Below, one piece after another: positions 10,309 through 24,003 of a stretch of 64,000 nucleotides of DNA. Numbering within the stretch: position 1 is the first letter of the stretch; each line of letters opens with the position of its first letter. The position numbers and the translations under genes are program-made. Origin of the DNA: Lactuca virosa. Lineage: Eukaryota; Streptophyta; Magnoliopsida; Asterales; Asteraceae. Below the pieces are notes generated by a model. It ran no database searches. It saw nothing but the letters and a program-made list of their open reading frames with translations, and was not told where the DNA came from. The stretch lies in the NCBI GenBank assembly GCA_928212115.1, contig CAKMRJ010005412.1:257846916-257910915 (forward strand), given 5' to 3'.

Positions 10309-10904
10309 TTGGTTTGAGGGATTCGGGTGCATCTTCGGATGAATCTGAACTCAAACTGAGGAATTGAGAAAGTTTTCATAAAATAAACAAATTTTCTAAA
10401 AGAGTAAAAAGATTTTGAAAAGAGCAGAGCAGAGCAGTGTGTACGATCAGCTAGCGCCTGAACGGTGATTTCCCAAAATACCCTTACATTATGTGTTATA
10501 AGATGTGTTATGATATGATATGCATGCTAGAGTAGGCTAGGTATTACTATTAGGACTAGAGTGGCCTGATCTGTGATGCCTTAGCCTAGGAGTTACTGCT
10601 ACTATGAGATGCTTCGAGCGTAAGTAGGTAGCAGCGAGGAACTTATGAGTGGTTTACTAGAGAGTAGCCTGAGTTTAGTGAGATATGGAGTACTGGTGAC
10701 CTGGGATCCAAGGAGGAGGACTTAGGGTGAATACTGATGCGGAGTGGACGGTAGTATAGGGCCCGTACTACTGAAGACACCGGAGCAGTGCGCACTCTAA
10801 GTAAGAATCCTTTGGGTACTAAGAGAGCAAGTAGGGTCGAGTATCGAGTGCGAATATACTCGAGCGAGTCTCTGATTCCTTTTGTGTTGTATTTCAGAGA
10901 CATC

Positions 10905-11990
10905 ATGGTTGGGACACGCCATCACCCAGGGGGCAGTGGTACCAATGGTACCAGTGATGAGGAGATCCGTAGGCTGATTCACGAGGAGGTGGTTGCGGCC
11001 ATCCGAGCTGAGATACCAGAGATGTTCGGGTCTATCAAGACCATGTTGATCGAGACTTTTGATGAGCGGTACGTTGCTCTCACTGAGACTGCTGTTGCTG
11101 CGGCCACCGCAGCCGTCGCTGCTGCCAGGCCGCAGGGGGGTGACTCGTTGCTGTACCGAGAGTTCAGCAACACGAAGCCACCAGAGTTTGATGGGACGCA
11201 GGATCCGATTGCTGCGATGAGATGGGTTTCTGATATTGAGGGATGCTTTTATACGTGTTCTTGTCCGGAGCATCTGAGAGTTCGGTTCGCGCTGAACCAG
11301 CTTTGCTTGGGAGTGAAGGACTGGTGGAAGTTTGTGATAGCGCACTATACACCTGCAGAGTCTGCCGCAGTGACCTGGGAGAGGTTCACCGCTATGTTTC
11401 GTGATGAGTACGTTCCCCCGGTGGAGAGGGAGCGTTTAGCCCAGGAGTTTCTGACCCTCAAGCAGGGTACTGAGTCTGTTACTGTGATCACCAGGATGTT
11501 CCATGAGAGGGCGATGTTTTGCCCTGAGCACGTGTCTACCGAGCAGGCACGTATGAGTCGGTATCTGAGTATTCTGAGGAGGGACATACGAGAGTTCGTG
11601 GCGAACTCGTCATACCGGACATTTGCTGAGCTTCAGGCAAATGCCCGGAAGAGGGAGATAGAGCTAGAGACTCAGGCTAGAGAGGAGGCGGAGTCTCAGG
11701 GGATAGATCGGCGACCGGCACAGTCCCAGCCGGCAGCCAAGCGGGCCAAGCCCGCCGATTCGAGATCAGGGAACCAGAAGGGCCGCACTTGTGGCAAGTG
11801 CGGCAAGGGTCACGAGGGAGTTTGTAGAGCAGGGTCTTGCTACAAGTGTGGCAAGGAGGGGCACATGGCCAAGGATTTCCCCAAGGGGTTTGTAGTTTGT
11901 TTTCACTGCAACCAGACCGGACACCGGAAGGCAGAGTGTCCGCAGTTGCGAGGGTCAGCTCAGGGAGCTTCTCAGGGATCTGTCCCTGCT
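10905..11990 (+). CDS. gag: Gag of element B, intact to its zinc knuckles
   Basis: The ATG at 10905 (MVGTRHHPGGSGTNGTSDEE) is preferred over the upstream in-frame ATG because it follows the acceptor-like TTTCAG and matches the starts of gag in C, E and F. The capsid-like domain spans about 11155-11640 (FSNTKPPEFDGTQDPIAAM, WERFTAMFRDEYVPPVERER, SRYLSILRRDIREFV). Three zinc knuckles follow: CGKCGKGHEGVC, CYKCGKEGHMAKDF (last Cys changed to Phe) and CFHCNQTGHRKAEC. About 360 residues are uninterrupted, the longest clean gag here. After PQLRGSAQGASQGSV the frame runs into RT sequence out of frame because of a deletion, so the C-terminus to 12053 is artefactual. It binds RNA and builds particles. 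Confidence 0.85.
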
Positions 11991-11992
11991 GC

Positions 11993-13425
11993 CGTGGGGA
12001 GCGCCGATCCTTTTTGTCAAGAAAAAGGATGGTTCACACCGGATGTGCATTGACTACCGGGAGTTGAACAAGTTAACGATCAAGAACCGTTACCTATTGC
12101 CGAGGATCGATGATCTGTTTGATCAGTTGCAAGGAGAGTCTTGGTTCTCCAAGATTGATCTGAGGTCTGGATATCATCAAATGAGAGTGCGAGATGAGGA
12201 TATCCAGAAGACGGCGTTCAGGACTCGTTATGGGCATTACGAGTTCGTGGTGATGCCCTTCGGGCTTACCAATGCACCAGCAGCATTCATGGATCTCATG
12301 AACAGGGTGTGTAGACCGATGTTGGATCGATCGGTGATCGTGTTCATCAATGACATATTGGTGTATTCGAGATCCAGAGAGCAGCGTGAGGAGTATTTGA
12401 GGGAGATCCTCGGAGTTCTGATATCGGAGAGGCTTTACGCCAAATTCTCCAAGTGTGATTTCTGGTTGCGAGAGGACCGGTTCCTGGGACATCTCGTTAA
12501 TCAGAATGGGATATTGGTCGATCCGGCCAAGATTGAGGCGGTAATGAGCTGGGAGGTGCCGACGACCCCCACCGAGATCGGGAGTTTTCTGGGGTTGGCC
12601 GGCTATTATAGGAGATTTATTAAAGATTTCTCTAAGATCGTCGTGCCTCTCACCAGGTTGACCCGGAAGGGCGTTGCTTTTTCGTGGGGTCCTAAGCAGC
12701 AGGCCTCGTTTGAGACTCTTCGCCAGAGGTTGTGCGAAGCCCCGGGGTTATCCCTTCCAGAGGGAATGGAGGATTTTGTGGTGTATTGTGACGCATCGAT
12801 ATCAGGGTTGGGTGCAGTGCTTATGCAGAGGGGGCATGTGATAGCATACGCATCAAGGCAGCTGAAGCCTCATGAGACAAGGTATCCCACTCATGACCTA
12901 GAGTTGGGGGCTGTGGTGTTCGCTCTCAAGATCTGGCGTCACTATCTATATGGGGTTCGGTGTACCATATACACGGACCACAAGAGCTTGAAGTATTTGA
13001 TGGATCAGCCCAACCTGAATATGTGCCACAGGAGATGGTTGGACGTGGTAAAGGATTACGATTGTGAGATCCTGTACCACCCGGGCAAAGCTAACGTTGT
13101 AGCTGATGCCCTGAGCCGTAGGGCGGAGAGTGCCCCGATACGAGATGTTTGCTTGAGATTGACAGTGATGACTCCGGTGCTGGACACCATTCGGGAGGCC
13201 CAGGCAGAGGCTGTGAGACCGGAGAACCGCAAGAGGGAGCGGGTGATTGGGCAGGCACCTGAGTTCGTTACCGATAGCCGTGGGCTTATGACCTTTCAGG
13301 GTCGGGTTTGGGTGCCGTATACGGGCGGGAGGCGCATCACTTTGATGGAGGAGGCGCACAGATCGAGGTTCTCGATCCATCCCGGGGCCACTAAGATGTA
13401 TTTGGACCTGAAGAAAGATTATTAG
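11993..13425 (+). pseudogene. pol: Reverse transcriptase and RNase H of element B, protease deleted
   Basis: RT begins abruptly at PWGAPILFVKKKDG near 11993, so the protease and the first part of RT are missing. From 12043 the frame is open: CIDYRELNKLTIKNRY, KIDLRSGYHQMR, FGLTNAPAAFMDLMN. The catalytic site reads VFINDILVYS, where the usual first Asp of IDD is Asn, so the polymerase is expected to be dead. Connection FLGLAGYYRRFIKDFSKI, RNase H DFVVYCDASISGLGAVLMQ and YTDHKSLKYLMDQPNLNM follow, then HPGKANVVADALSRRAE and the start of the integrase linker. A TAG at 13423 replaces a Trp codon (DYYWWP expected). Confidence 0.9.
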
Positions 13426-14628
13426 TGGCCCTGTATGAAGAGGGATGTAGCGTGGTTTGTGGAGAGGTGCTTGACCTGTCGCAAGGTTAAGGCCGAGCAC
13501 CAGCGTCCGCATGGTAAGTTGCAGCCGCTTGATATTCCCCAGTGGAAGTGGGAACATATTTCCATGGATTTCATCACCAAATTGCCGAGGACCGCGAGGG
13601 GTGTCGATGCAATTTGGGTGATTGTCGATCGGCTGACGAAGAGCGCGCATTTTCTTGCAATCAGTGAGAGCTCTTCTGCTGAGAGGTTGGCAGAGTCGTA
13701 TGTGCGGGAGGTGGTATCGCGTCATGGAGTACCGATCTCGATTGTGTCAGATTGAGATGTACGTTTCACTTCCAGGTTCTGGAAGAAGTTCCACGAGGAT
13801 TTGGGTACGAGATTGCATTTCAGTACCGCCTACCACTCCCAGACGGACGGACAGAGTGAGCGGACGATTCAAATGCTCGAGGACATGCTCCGAGCATGTG
13901 TGTTAGACTTCGGAGGAAGTTGGGACATGTATCTGCCATTGGCTGAGTTTTCCTACAACAACAGCCACCATTCGAGTATTGGTATGCCTCCCTTCGAGTT
14001 GTTGTATGGGAGGAGGTGTCGGACTCCCATTTGCTGGGGAGGGGTAGGGCAGTGTGTGATGGGTAGCACTGAGATAGTGCTTCGGACGACAGAGCAGATA
14101 CAGCAGGTTAGACAGAGGTTACTGACGGCCCAGAGTCGTCAGAAGAGTTACGTGGATAGGCGACGATCCGATCTTGAGTTCCAGGTGGGGGACTTCGTAC
14201 TCATGAAGGTATCTCCTTGGAAAGGAGTGATTCGATTCAGGAAGAGGGGCTAGCTGGGGCCCCGGTACATCGGTCCATTCAGGGTGACTGCGAGGGTGGG
14301 CAGGGTAGCATATCGGTTGGAGCTACCTGCGGAGTTGAGCCAGATTCATGATACCTTCCACGTGTCTCAGTTGAGGAAGTGTATAGCCGATGAGTCGGCA
14401 GTGGTGCCACTGAAGGATATTCAGGTGGATGCAAGCCTGAATTATGCGGAGAGGCCAATCACGATTCGGGATCGGAAGATCAAGGTTCTGAGGAACAAGG
14501 AGGTGTCACTGGTGCAGGTCCAGTGGCAACATCGGAAGGGGTCCGAGCTGACCTGGGAGCTGGAGTCGGAGATGCGGGAGCAGCATCCAGAGTTGTTTGC
14601 CGAGCAGGACTTCGAGGGCGAAGTCTGA
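13426..14628 (+). pseudogene. pol: Integrase of element B with chromodomain-like tail
   Basis: The zinc half shows CLTCRKVKAEH. The core shows MDFITKLPRT (first Asp) and the second-Asp motif VSD followed by TGA at 13753-13755 in place of the usual Arg codon, then the rest of the core LHFSTAYHSQTDGQSERTIQ and ACVLDFGGSWDMYLPLAEFS in another open stretch. A further TAG lies near 14251 after FRKRG. The C-terminal region includes GPFRVTARVGRVAYRLELP, FHVSQLRKCI and a chromodomain-like VQVQWQHRKGSELTWELE, which in this lineage is thought to guide insertion to heterochromatin. The frame ends at 14628 (EQDFEGEV). Three stops prevent function. Confidence 0.88.
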
Positions 14629-14632
14629 TTCT

Positions 14633-14645
14633 AGTGGGGGAGAAT
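14633..14645 (+). other. Polypurine tract of element B
   Basis: AGTGGGGGAGAAT sits immediately before the 3' LTR start TGTAAC. Element C has the identical AGTGGGGGAGAAT at 37653-37665, supporting close relationship of B and C. Confidence 0.85.
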
Positions 14646-16286
14646 TGTAACATCCGGATACCCAGGTATCTTATTTTAAGTATTTTGTTGAATTTTAGAA
14701 AGGGACTCGGCGAGTAGGCGCTCAGACTCACCGAGTGGGATCGCGCTTCTGCCAGCCTGGATTTAATGAAGGGACTCGGCGAGTCCATGCGTGGCTCGGC
14801 GAGTCCGCGCTGTTAAATGAAGTTCTAATTTTCGGGGCTTGTGCCCTATTTAAAGGCCCTTATGGCCGTCATTTGAGGCCACCTTGTTCCAAAGAAACCC
14901 TAGAGAGAGTAAGGAAGGCTTGAGTGCAAGTAAGGGCTTATAATCTTCATTTTGGGGTGTTTTTTGCTAGAGAAAGAAGAGAGGATCCATCTAGAACGTG
15001 AAGGGAGCTTGGATTGGAGCTAATCATCTTGAGATATTGTCTCTGGAGGTATAATCCCTTCTATTTCGTATTGATATGATATATTTCATGATTTTAGGGG
15101 TTTTACCTCCCTTTTTATAAGATCTAGTGAGTATGAGGTCCCCTTTGTGTTGATGATATCAGATCTGGACCTTGAGAGGTCCATAGAGTCACTACCTTCT
15201 AGCTTTTTGCAAGCAAATAAGCAATTGGAGACTAGGTTGCCATTTCTAGTGATATTTCTCCATTTGAGGCTTGATATGGGTTGCATGCACGTAAAGGTTG
15301 CACCTTTACGTGACTTTTGAATGTTAGAAGGATGGGTCTACTGTTTGGTGAAGCAGATCTGACCTTAAGAGATATTTTGAGAGTTTTCATGGGAGGAACT
15401 CGCCGAGTCCATAAGGGACTCGACGAGTCGAGTCGGGTTGCCCCGTGACTCGCGATCTGTAACGACCCGGGGAGTATAGGGTTGAATCAGTGAGTCAAGT
15501 GAGGACCAGGAACGAGGAGGCAGGCATGTACTCGCCGAGTCACTCTAGTGCACTCGGCGAGTCTGGTCAATGTTGACTGTTGACTTCTGTTGACTTTTAG
15601 GGATTAGTCAGTGTTTGGACTTATGAGCCATTAGAGGGTAGAATGGTCTTTTACCCTTCTTAGAGAACTTATAGAGAGGAGTTGGCCTAGCCTTTAGAAG
15701 TTGTATTAATTAGAGAATTTATTTATGTGATTAGGTGAAGGCTAGTGCAGTATTTCAGAGTTCGAGGTTTACCGAGTTACTCGAGGTGAGTCTTCTCACT
15801 ATACTTTACCTAGGGTGGTAATTAGAGTTATGTGACAGAGTATTTTGTATGCTTTTGCATGATGTGATTTCTATGTGATTTATGTTATGTATGTTACAGA
15901 GTTTACAGAGTTAGGACCGGAAGGTCTGCAGAGTTAGGGCCAGAGGGCCCACAGAGTTATGGGACTGGAGGGTCCCACTGAGACACATTGACCAGAGGGT
16001 CAAACAGAGTTATAGCCTCGAGTGGCTAATACGTGTTGTGTGTGGTATTTTGGGGAACTCACTAAGCATTTATGCTTACAGTGTTTTGTGTTATGTGTTT
16101 CAGGTACCAGTGAGGATCGCGGGAAGGCGCCGACATGATCAGTACACACTATTGGGGTTTTATACATTATGATCTTGGGATGTGTTTTTATGGATTTGAT
16201 ATGTGATACATTGGTATTCGAGAATATTTATGATTGAAATTATATTTTAAAAAGAGAAAAATTGTTTTGAAATTTACGGTGTTACA
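14646..16286 (+). repeat. 3' LTR of element B (1641 bp)
   Basis: It starts TGTAACATCCGG and ends GGTGTTACA. The promoter is CCCTATTTAAAGG (TATTTAAAGG at 14848-14857), preceded by dyads at 14705-14715, 14726-14736 (degenerate), 14774-14784 and 14794-14804. A second dyad cluster lies at about 15400-15565, some 550-700 bp downstream of TATA. The stem-loop at about 15291-15315, GTTGAC repeats and the hairpin array near 15914-16028 repeat those in the 5' copy. Confidence 0.95.
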
Positions 16287-17872
16287 ACTCTCCAGCACAT
16301 CTTCGATCAGAAAGAGTTGAATATGAGACAACAACGTAGTAGCTGACGCCCTTAGCAGAAAAGAATACTCAGGTCGCCCGAGTAAAGTCGTTGACCATGA
16401 CAATCCATTCACATCTGTCCACACAGATCAAATAAGCTCAACTTGAAGCCTTGAAACCCGAAAACGTGGCAGGTGAAACTCTGAGAGGAATGGATAAGAA
16501 CTTCGAAGTCAGGGATGATGGAGTCTATTATTTCATGAACCGGATCTGGACACCAAAGTTCGGTGGTTACAGAGACGTGGTTATGAATGAAGCACACAAA
16601 ACCTGATACTCCATTCATCCAGGTTCAGACAAGATGTATCTGGACCTTAAGAAACTATACTGGTGGCCTAACATGAAGGCCGAAATCGCTACCTTTATGG
16701 GCAAGTGCCTTACTTGTGCCAAAGTCAAGGTAGAGTACCAGAAACCTTCAGGTTTATTACAACAACCTGAAATCCCTGAATGGTAGTGGGAGCGGATTAC
16801 AATGGATTTCATAACCATATTACCCAAGACTTCAGGTGGTTATGATACTCTTTGGGTAATCGTCGACAGATTAACCAAATCCGCACACTTCTTGCCACTA
16901 AAAGAAATCGACAAGATGGAGAAACTAACCAGAACTTACCTCAGGGATATTGTTAGACTGCATGGTGTACTAATATCTATTATTTCGAACCAAGATAGTA
17001 GATTCACTTCTCTTTTCTAACAGTCTTTACAAAACTCTTTGGGAACTAGGCTGGACATGAGTACAGCCTACCATCCACAAACCGACAGACAAAGTGAGAG
17101 GACGATTCAAACATTGGAAGACATGTTGCGAGCTTGCGTGATAGACTTTGGAAAAGCATGGGATATTCATTTACCCCTTATTGAATTCTCTTATAACAAT
17201 AGTTATCACACTAGCATAAAGGCTGCTCCATTCGAAGCCCTCTATGGCCGCAAGTGTAGATCCCCTCTGTGTTGGGCTGAAGTGGGTGATAAGCAGCTAG
17301 CTAGAGGTCAAACTCCTCACAGTGCTCTCACTGGTCCGGAAATCATTCGAGAAACCACCGACAAAATCATACAAATTCGGGAGCGACTTAAAGCTTCCAG
17401 AGATAGACAGAAAAGCTACGCTGACAAACGGAGAAACCCCTTGGAATTCCAGGTTGGTGACCGCGTCTTGTTAAAGGTCTCACCCTGGACGGGCATGATA
17501 CGCTTTGGAAAGCGTGACAAATTAAATCCAAGGTACATAGGACCTTTCGAAATTCTTGCTAGAATTGGTCCTGTAGCTTACAAACTTCGACTACCCCAAG
17601 AACTAAATAACATTCATCCTACTTTCCACGTCTCAAACTTGAAAAAGTGTCTATCTGACGAGACTCTTGTGATCCCACTCGAGGAAATCGAGTTAAACGA
17701 GAGCCTCAACGTTGTGGAAGAACCCGTAGAGATTCCAGATAGGGAAGTTAAGAAAACCAAACAAAGCCGTATCCCGATAGTGAAGGTTCGCTGGAATGCA
17801 AAACGGGGGCCTGAATTCACTTGGGATCGGGAGGATCAAATGAAACAGAAATATCCACATCTTTTTCCCTAG
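16287..17872 (+). pseudogene. pol: RNase H remnant and integrase of element A
   Basis: Reading resumes with LQHIFDQKELNMRQ, then is scrambled by a small deletion. The zinc region shows MKAEIATFMGKCLTCAKVK, then a TAG at 16784-16786 replacing Trp (PEW-W-ERITMDF). The core has MDFITILPKTSGGYDTLWVI. The second-Asp motif SDRDSRF is changed to SNQDSRF, and a stop follows at about 17020. From 17039 a clean 277-codon frame gives LDMSTAYHPQTDRQSERTIQ, ACVIDFGKAWDIHLPLIEFS, the GPFEILARIGPVAYKLRLP segment and a chromodomain-like PIVKVRWNAKRGPEFTWDRE. The tail supports assignment to the Tekay/Del branch of chromoviruses. Confidence 0.9.
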
Positions 17873-17910
17873 TCTATCTGAAATACTAATTTCGGGACGA
17901 AATTCTCTCT

Positions 17911-17924
17911 AACGGGGGGGATAA
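17911..17924 (+). other. Polypurine tract of element A
   Basis: AACGGGGGGGATAA lies immediately before the 3' LTR start TGTAACAAATCG. It primes plus-strand DNA synthesis. Confidence 0.85.
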
Positions 17925-20904
<2,980 letters not shown>

Positions 20905-21423
20905 TTATGGGCATACCACACTGCTTTCAAAACCCCCATTGGTATGTCACTATACCGGCTTGTGTTTGGAAAACCGTGTCGCCTTCCGGTTGAGCTCGAG
21001 CACAAAGCTTTTTGGGTTGTAAAGAAATTCAACTTGAATGAAGATGAGGCGCGAAACAAAAGGAAGCTAGACATTCAAGAGTTATAGGAGATCAGAAATG
21101 ATGCATATGAAAGTGACAAGATTTATAAAGAGAGAACAAAGGCGTATCATGACAAAATGATCTCTCGGAAGACTTTTGCACAAGGACAAAAAGTGCATCT
21201 TTACCACTCGAGGTTCAAGTTGATTTCAGGGAAGTTAAGATCAAGATGGGTTGGTCCTTTCATGGTCACAAAGGTATTCGACCATGGTGCGGTGGAAATC
21301 ACAAGCCAACAAACCGGAAAAACATTCAAAGTCAATGGACGTAGATTGAAGCCATTTTACGAAGGATTCGAGGTGAAGGGTGAAGAGATAGAAGTGGTTG
21401 GGAACCCCAAGTACCAAGACTGA
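20905..21423 (+). pseudogene. pol: Athila-like integrase C-terminal part
   Basis: The sequence reads LWAYHTAFKTPIGMSLYRLV and FGKPCRLPVELEHKAFWVVK, meets a TAG at about 21085 (QEL then EIRNDAYESD), and continues YHDKMISRKTFAQGQKVHLY, SRWVGPFMVTKVFDHGAVEI and GKTFKVNGRRLKPFYEGFEV, ending at 21423. The GPF-type C-terminal domain is the normal end of Athila integrase. It is the missing third of the integrase at 954-1806, separated by 19.1 kb of nested insertions. Confidence 0.92.
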
Positions 21424-21659
21424 AGCATATTCGGGGGCCATGTCGAGCCAACGACTTAAAACAAGGGCGGCTAACTAGGAGGCAACCCGGGGGTATTTTT
21501 GTCTTTTTCTTTAAAAACATTTCCATTTCTTTGAATTTTTTGTTTTTAATGCCCCAAATGCATTTAAGCATGTTTTTAAATCACCAAACGGACCTCGGGA
21601 TGCAAAACCATTTCGTTTGTATGAGAGGGTTTTTTTAGGTTCAAAAAGTGGGAAGTGGC

Positions 21660-21965
21660 AAACAGAGCCGTACACGGCCCGTGTTCATTTTGCCTTATAT
21701 TGAACACAGGTCGTGTTCATCAGAAGTTAAATTTTTGGAGTCAGAGACGTACACGACCCGTGTCCATTTTGCCTTATAACTAACATGAGTCGTGTGCATG
21801 TGAGGCTAATATTTTTGGAGTCAGAGAGGTACACGGCCCGTGTTCATTTTTGCCTTATACCGAACATGGGTCGTGTTCAGCCATTCACAACAAATATTTC
21901 ACACAACACGACCCGTGTTGATTTACACTATATCGACACGGGCCTTGTTCGCGCAACAGACAATG
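21660..21965 (+). repeat. Tandem ~75-90 bp repeat with ACACGG-N-CCGTGT-type dyads
   Basis: Three to four degenerate copies of GTACACGGCCCGTGTTCATT, TTGCCTTATA and GGTCGTGTTCA separated by TTTTTGGAGTCAGAGA. The core ACACGG(N)CCGTGT is an inverted repeat around one base. Related words recur inside the Athila LTR at 25470-25700. Confidence 0.8.
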
Positions 21966-22535
21966 TGGGTTTTTAAGTTTAAAATCGGTTTTTTCACCTC
22001 ATTTACCCACAAACACTTCCCAAAACAGCCCCTTTCTCCCAAGACACCCCAAGGTCCGATTTTTACTTGCATCCCTTGATTTTTCCACGATTTTGGCTTG
22101 AATCTTCAAAAAGGTTTGATTTTCATCTTCTCCACTTCATCTCCTACATCTCACACACCAATTTCTTACACTTTCATGGTGGATTTGGGGGTTTTGACAA
22201 ACCATAGGTCCGAAATTTTTTAAAGATTTTGGTGTTTTTGTGCTTAAATCTTCATGTAGGCAAGCTTGGGGAGGTTGAAGAAGAAATTTCTCACCAACAA
22301 CAACGCATATCCACTCATAATCCGGTACAATCTTTCCAATTCTTCACTTGTGGATTTTGTGTTCTTAAGGTCAAACTGCATGTATTTGTGGTCATTTTGG
22401 ACTTGACAATAACTTGGAAATCATTCAAACTGAGTTTCCCACGAATTTGTGGTGGCCAAACTCGAGTTGACTGGACCCGTCAACAGTTGACTTTTTGACA
22501 CGTTGACCGGTTGACTCTTTGTCCCAACAACAATT
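21966..22535 (+). promoter_or_regulatory. Spacer before the third ORF with TTGAC cluster
   Basis: This stretch holds no gene that I can see. Its end, 22460-22525, contains ACTCGAGTTGACTGG, GTCAACAGTTGACTTTTTG, CACGTTGACCGGTTGACTC: about six TTGAC/GTCAA cores within 65 bases directly before the ORF start at 22536. WRKY binding is inference from the core. Confidence 0.45.
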
Positions 22536-23829
22536 TTGCATATGGAAGGCGAACATTATAAAAGACCTAGACACACCAAGTCGTCGGCCCGCCGTCGTAG
22601 GTCCCCATCACCTCCACCCAATCTGACTCATGGTGGTGTGGTTTGTTCCGGGCCAATTCAAGTTGCCAAACTTGAGGCCTTTCTCCAGCGCACTCATACC
22701 ATTCAGAAATTTGCGCATGTGCCATCTCTCCGTGAGTTGCACATCTATAATAAAGTCCACACCTTGTTACGGAACATTGGATGGCAAAGGTTGTTGCAGG
22801 TCCACGAGCTCAGTTACAAAGTCCCGACAGCCGAGTTCTTATCTTCACTCTATTTGGACCACAATGTCCTACATTTCTGGCTTATGAACCAAGATTATGC
22901 CTTGTCCCTAGACCAAATCAATGCCATAGTTGGGCCCCCCCACAGAAAGCACATTTGGCCCCAATGACCCAATCCCAGGATACAGTGACCTTACGTGGTG
23001 GACTGACCTTACGCATCAACATCCCTATGTCTCAAGTTCTGCTAAGGCCTCATCTCTCATCCACCCTGTGATAAAAGTGGCCCACATGATTATTGCTTCA
23101 CTTGTCGTCCCTAGAGAAGAAAGAAGCACCATTAGCGCTCTTGAGCTCAAAATACTCTATGCGATGGCCCACCGGGACGATAACCTCATTCCTCACTATG
23201 GCTCATTCCTTTGCAACAAGCTCATCCGCCTCAGCACATCCCGGTCCGGAAAAATCTATTGTGGCGGTATTGTCAGTTTGTTTGTTAAAAGTGCTCCAGT
23301 CCGGGCCCCATTTCCCTGAATTCACCAACCCTTGTCCGGTGACCCCTACCTTACCACAACAGTACTCGAGAGCATGAGGATGTTTCGGACGGAGGACGGG
23401 AACCACAATTGTACCGTGGGCCAAAACCACGACCCACGACTCCTCATCACTCTCGAAAAGCGGAACATCCTTGACCTCAGGCGACCTACTAACTTCACCG
23501 ACTGGCAAATCACGCCTTATCTTTTCACCGTCTCCTTCTCCGAGGAGGAAGATGAGGAAGGTGGCGAAAGTGACGAGGCTGATGCGAGTGGCGGGGCGGC
23601 ACCACAAAATTCTCCTCCCATGGGTGGAGCTAGCTCATCCCATCATGCTGGGCACCCATCATATCACCAGCAATATATGGATCAATTCCAATCGATCCAT
23701 ACCCGCCTCGACACTTACGATCAAGATCTCACAAGCCTAACCCAAAGTTTTTCCTCCTTCACCACTCAATACGCTCAGGATCAAGAGCGTCAGCGCAAGC
23801 ATGAGGAGGACTTTTGGGCTTGGACCTGA
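22536..23829 (+). pseudogene. Third (env-position, ATHILA ORF-like) ORF of the Athila element
   Basis: An ATG at 22536 opens MHMEGEHYKRPRHTKSSARR, basic with Ser/Pro. Then come AKLEAFLQRTHTIQKFAHVP, LYLDHNVLHFWLMNQDYALS and LDQINAIVG. A run of seven C near 22935 shifts the frame; the coherent sequence continues STFGPNDPIPGYSDLTWWTD, VIKVAHMIIASLVVPREERS and LKILYAMAHRDDNLIPHYGS. An in-frame TGA at 23317-23319 follows. Downstream, the same frame gives GDPYLTTTVLESMRMF, an acidic stretch SFSEEEDEEGGESDEADASG and a coiled-coil-like C-terminus (FQSIHTRLDTYDQDLTSLTQ, QDQERQRKHEEDF). About 430 residues in total. The position after pol matches the env-like or ORF-1 region of Athila elements. I see no convincing signal peptide or membrane anchor, so an envelope role is not supported here. 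Confidence 0.75.
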
Positions 23830-23926
23830 AATCCCAGCTACTATCCTCCTCCTCCTCCGCAATAGGACATTCCGCCCTCTCCGAGCATCGGTTCATTCAT
23901 GCATTTCATTCATATTCATGCATAAA

Positions 23927-23931
<5 letters not shown>

Positions 23932-24002
<71 letters not shown>

Positions 24003-24003
24003 C
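23932..24003 (+). repeat. (TA)n microsatellite
   Basis: A TA tract broken once by TG. It produces spurious IYIYIY reading frames on both strands. Confidence 0.97.

Larger units (their letters stand above)
9791..10897 (+). other. Candidate leader intron of element B
   Basis: GAG/GTGAGT (donor at 9791) lies in the transcribed part of the LTR. A pyrimidine-rich stretch ending TGTGTTGTATTTCAG (AG at 10896-10897) lies eight bases before the gag ATG at 10905. The same donor-acceptor arrangement occurs in C and F. Splicing would remove the hairpin array, primer site and a leader with upstream ATGs. Confidence 0.5.
9093..16286 (+). mobile_element. Tekay-like element B, nested in RNase H of element A
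   Basis: A truncated 5' LTR (9093-10292) and full 3' LTR (14646-16286) flank a 4.35 kb interior with primer site, gag, RT/RNase H and integrase. The first ~447 bp of the 5' LTR are missing. Host sequence between the RNase H residues VISYV and LQHIFDQKELNMRQ is also missing, so one deletion spans the left junction and no target duplication survives. Gag is fused by another deletion directly to RT, so the protease is absent. The element cannot be autonomous. Confidence 0.92.
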
